DNA of 64,000 bases. It comes from Sulfitobacter sediminilitoris. Lineage in GTDB: Bacteria; Pseudomonadota; Alphaproteobacteria; Rhodobacterales; Rhodobacteraceae. The notes under the pieces were generated by a model. That model worked only from the letters and a program-made list of their open reading frames with translations. It had not been told where the DNA came from and made no database searches. Location: assembly GCF_010667575.1 (NCBI RefSeq), contig NZ_JAABNT010000004.1, positions 124,001 through 188,000 of the forward strand. Reading direction: 5' to 3'. Shown piece after piece: positions 62,149 to 64,000 of this stretch. Position numbers and translations under genes: made by a program. Each line of letters begins with the position of its first letter. Position 1 is the stretch's first letter.

Positions 62149-62739
62149 ATGGCAAAGCTTTACTTTCATTACTCAACCATGAACGCAGGCAAATCGACTG
62201 TGCTTTTGCAGGCGGCGCATAACTACGAAGAGCGGGGAATGCAGCCCTATCTGCTGACTGCTCAATTCGACCGGCGTGCCGGTGACGGGCGGATCGGATC
62301 GCGGATCGGGATCGGCAAGGATGCCGATACCTACGCGCCGGGCGAGGATCTGTTTGCCAAGCTGGAAACGCGGTTGAATGTCGGGCCCTGCGCCTGTGTT
62401 TTCGTGGATGAGGCCCAGTTTCTTGAGGCGGAACAGGTCTGGCAACTGGCCCGCGCGGTCGATGATTTACGGGTGCCGGTGATGTGCTTTGGCCTGCGAG
62501 TTGATTTTCGTGGCCAGCTTTTCCCCGGATCGGCGACGTTGCTGGCCTTGGCGGATGAGATGCGCGAGGTGCGCACAATCTGTTATTGCGGCAAAAAGGC
62601 CACGATGGTGGTGCGGATGGATCAGGATGGCGAGGTATTGATGGACGGCGCGCAAGTTCAGATTGGCGGAAACGAAACCTACGTATCGCTGTGCCGGGTC
62701 CATTGGCGCGAGGCTGTTGGGGACCGCGCGAAGCCTTAG
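62149..62739 (+). CDS. tdk: thymidine kinase
   Basis: Phosphorylates thymidine to TMP in pyrimidine salvage, complementing the deo genes. The 196-aa protein is of the small TK1 type: P-loop 'KLYFHYSTMNAGKSTVLLQA', 'PYLLTAQFDRRAGDGRIGSR', catalytic Glu in 'ACVFVDEAQFLEAEQVWQLA', 'VPVMCFGLRVDFRGQLFPGS', and a zinc site from 'TICYCGKKA' and 'VSLCRVHWRE'. ATG 62149 begins the homology, but no ribosome site is seen and the frame is open upstream to 61876. It converges on csaA with a 4-base overlap. Confidence 0.95.
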   Translation: MAKLYFHYSTMNAGKSTVLLQAAHNYEERGMQPYLLTAQFDRRAGDGRIGSRIGIGKDADTYAPGEDLFAKLETRLNVGPCACVFVDEAQFLEAEQVWQLARAVDDLRVPVMCFGLRVDFRGQLFPGSATLLALADEMREVRTICYCGKKATMVVRMDQDGEVLMDGAQVQIGGNETYVSLCRVHWREAVGDRAKP

Positions 62740-63074
62740 TGCATGCGCCCGCCGTCAGGCACGGCACGGTCTGGCGATAGCAAGACGATATCACTACCAT
62801 CATCCGGCACGCCAAGGACCAGCACATCGGACATGAACGGGCCGATTTGGCGCGGCGGAAAGTTCACGACGGCCATGACCTGTCGGCCCACAAGCGTTTC
62901 AGGATCATAGTGGGCCGTGATCTGGGCAGAAGTTTTGCGCTCCCCAATCTCTGGTCCAAAGTCGACCCAAAGCTTGATCGCGGGTTTGCGTGCTTCGGGA
63001 AAGGGTTCGGCGCGGACCACCGTACCGACGCGAATATCGACCTTTGCAAAGTCATCGAACGAAATCTCAGCCAC
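62736..63074 (-). CDS. csaA: tRNA-binding protein / chaperone CsaA
   Basis: A 112-aa OB-fold protein with the tRNA-binding (EMAP-II/Arc1p-like) domain. 'ISFDDFAKVDIRVGTVVRAE' opens the fold; 'PAIKLWVDFGPEIGERKTSA', 'ITAHYDPETLVGRQVMAVVN' and 'FPPRQIGPFMSDVLVLGVPD' follow, ending 'PDRAVPDGGRMH'. CsaA assists protein export in Bacillus and binds tRNA in structural work; the role in alphaproteobacteria is not settled. Its start lies 8 bases inside the end of proC, so the two are translationally coupled. Confidence 0.94.
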   Translation of the reverse strand: MAEISFDDFAKVDIRVGTVVRAEPFPEARKPAIKLWVDFGPEIGERKTSAQITAHYDPETLVGRQVMAVVNFPPRQIGPFMSDVLVLGVPDDGSDIVLLSPDRAVPDGGRMH

Positions 63075-63882
63075 GGGCGAGTTCCTTGGATCTGTCTGTC
63101 GCCGCTTTCACGGCCCGTTTGACCAGCGCAGGAAAGCCGTTTTCCTCGTCCATCAACACCTCTAACGCCGCCTGTGTCGTGCCGTTGGGCGAGGTCACGT
63201 TGATGCGCAGTTGCGTGGGGCTTTCATCAGATTCCATCGCCAACGCACCAGCCCCCGCAACCGTCGCCTTTGCCAGTTGCATTGACAGCCCGGGGGGCAG
63301 GCCCTGCGCCTCTCCGGCGGCAGCCATGGTTTCGATCATGTGGAAAACATACGCTGGGCCGGAGCCGCTCACACCTGTTACCGCGTCGATCTGGGATTCT
63401 TGATCCAGCCGGACAACCTCGCCCACGGCACTGAGCAGCGTTTCGGCCTCATCGAGGGCGGCCTCTCCGGCTGTGTCATTGGCCACGATGGCGGTGATTC
63501 CCCGTGAGATTGCCGCTGGCGTATTAGGCATTGCGCGCACAACCGGTGTGTTCACGCCAAGCGTTTCCTCAAAATAGCGGATCGGGGTGCCTGCGGCGAC
63601 ACTGACAAAGAGGGTCGATCCGTTCCCCATCGCCTTGAGCGTCGGGAGGGCTTCGGCCATCATCTGCGGTTTGACAGCAACAAGAACGATGGCAGGAGCT
63701 GCGGGCAATTCGGCATTCAGGTGCACACCTTGTGCCTTGAGCCACTCGGATGGAAACGGATCGACAACCCAAACGGATGTCGGCGGCAATCCCCGTGCCA
63801 ACCAGCCTTCCAGCATGGCCGACCCCATCTTGCCGCATCCCAAGAGCACAAGGCCATTGGCGGCGATCCTGCTGTCTTTCAT
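63067..63882 (-). CDS. proC: pyrroline-5-carboxylate reductase
   Basis: Last step of proline synthesis, reducing P5C with NADPH. The 271 aa have the Rossmann site 'LVLLGCGKMGSAMLEGWLAR', 'IVLVAVKPQMMAEALPTLKA', 'PVVRAMPNTPAAISRGITAI', and the P5C signature 'DAVTGVSGSGPAYVFHMIET' with 'LPPGLSMQLAKATVAGAGAL' and 'SPTQLRINVTSPNGTTQAAL'. It lies 32 bp after an upstream truncated minus-strand gene and overlaps csaA at its 3' end. Confidence 0.96.
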   Translation of the reverse strand: MKDSRIAANGLVLLGCGKMGSAMLEGWLARGLPPTSVWVVDPFPSEWLKAQGVHLNAELPAAPAIVLVAVKPQMMAEALPTLKAMGNGSTLFVSVAAGTPIRYFEETLGVNTPVVRAMPNTPAAISRGITAIVANDTAGEAALDEAETLLSAVGEVVRLDQESQIDAVTGVSGSGPAYVFHMIETMAAAGEAQGLPPGLSMQLAKATVAGAGALAMESDESPTQLRINVTSPNGTTQAALEVLMDEENGFPALVKRAVKAATDRSKELARG

Positions 63883-63914
63883 CTTGATCCCCCGGTTACC
63901 ATCCGGGGGCAGTG

Positions 63915-64000
63915 TTACGCCCGGCCGTAGGCCTCTGCAATGGCGACCTGCAGGGCGTCTTCGGGCGTCTTGTCCCCCCAGACCTGCAATTGGAGTGCAG
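63915..64000 (-). CDS. C-terminal fragment of an unidentified protein (cut by the right edge)
   Basis: The last 28 codons on the minus strand read 'LQLQVWGDKTPEDALQVAIA' then 'EAYGRA' and TAA. This tail resembles the C-termini of extracellular solute-binding proteins ('...G..tPeeAL..A...') but the fragment is too short to assign. It precedes proC by 32 bp, with the same orientation. Confidence 0.45.
   Translation of the reverse strand, partial: ALQLQVWGDKTPEDALQVAIAEAYGRA

Noticed and set aside
1-64000. tRNA, rRNA, riboswitch and CRISPR signatures
   Set aside because: By eye I found no T-loop-like GTTCRANNC pattern with acceptor pairing, no rRNA stretches and no regularly spaced repeats. 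A tRNAscan/Infernal run would settle this.

Overview
The window reads as chromosomal DNA of a marine Rhodobacterales (Roseobacter-group) alphaproteobacterium. The evidence is the dense, GC-rich coding with many 1-8 bp gene overlaps; the DmdB-like acyl-CoA ligase and DmdC-like acyl-CoA dehydrogenase; the fused alpha/beta E1 dehydrogenase; the cdd-deoA-deoB-upp salvage set; and many proteins of roseobacter type. The genus (Sulfitobacter-like) is inference. I saw no rRNA, tRNA, CRISPR array, insertion sequence or prophage. The region is mostly core and catabolic, with small regulatory and orphan elements between genes.

Left part (1-16.7 kb): a truncated thiamine-diphosphate E1 gene, glutaryl-CoA dehydrogenase with a divergent LysR regulator, a small secreted cupredoxin-like protein, an SRAP protein (abasic-site DNA-protein crosslinking), an MFS transporter, a secreted alpha/beta hydrolase divergent from a membrane-anchored AraC regulator with repeated putative operators, and a periplasmic 5'-nucleotidase. 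A tight plus-strand operon follows (DUF952, DUF1330, pyrD, ArsC-like). A minus-strand operon carries two hot-dog thioesterases and a MATE exporter. Then come two paralogous MerR regulators flanking a LuxR-type autoinducer receptor that has no synthase in the window.

Beta-oxidation block (16.9-29.1 kb): MerR regulator, large acyl-CoA dehydrogenase, 70-aa orphan, second acyl-CoA dehydrogenase, a 187-bp inverted-repeat element, GST, thiolase, NTF2-like orphan and bifunctional FadB, closed by a strong terminator. After a sulfotransferase and an EamA permease on the other strand comes the DmdB-like acyl-CoA ligase. Together these could activate and fully oxidise short- and medium-chain or methylthio acids. 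propionyl-CoA synthetase (40 kb) and a FabHX-like ketoacyl synthase (59.6 kb), which can return medium-chain acyl-CoA to fatty acid synthesis, extend the theme.

Middle (29-47.7 kb): GNAT, a degenerate M48-like membrane protein with an SGNH hydrolase, a SPOR protein, the pyrimidine salvage operon, malic enzyme, an OmpV-type porin, prpE, an adenylate cyclase, CsbD, an operon of two related Cys-rich secreted proteins plus SCO, NAD kinase and glyA.

Right part (47.9-64 kb): an acetolactate-synthase-like enzyme, SDRs, cupin, VOC protein, esterase, cyclopropane fatty acid synthase, carB, a c'-type cytochrome beside a DUF411 protein, the FabHX-like enzyme, ArsH with a small regulator-like protein, thymidine kinase, CsaA, proC and a truncated gene at the edge.

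The best candidate for something undescribed is the operon at 43927-45496 (two divergent Cys-rich periplasmic paralogs with a SCO protein). The MITE-like element at 20673-20859 and the pseudo-peptidase/SGNH pair at 29646-31325 come next.
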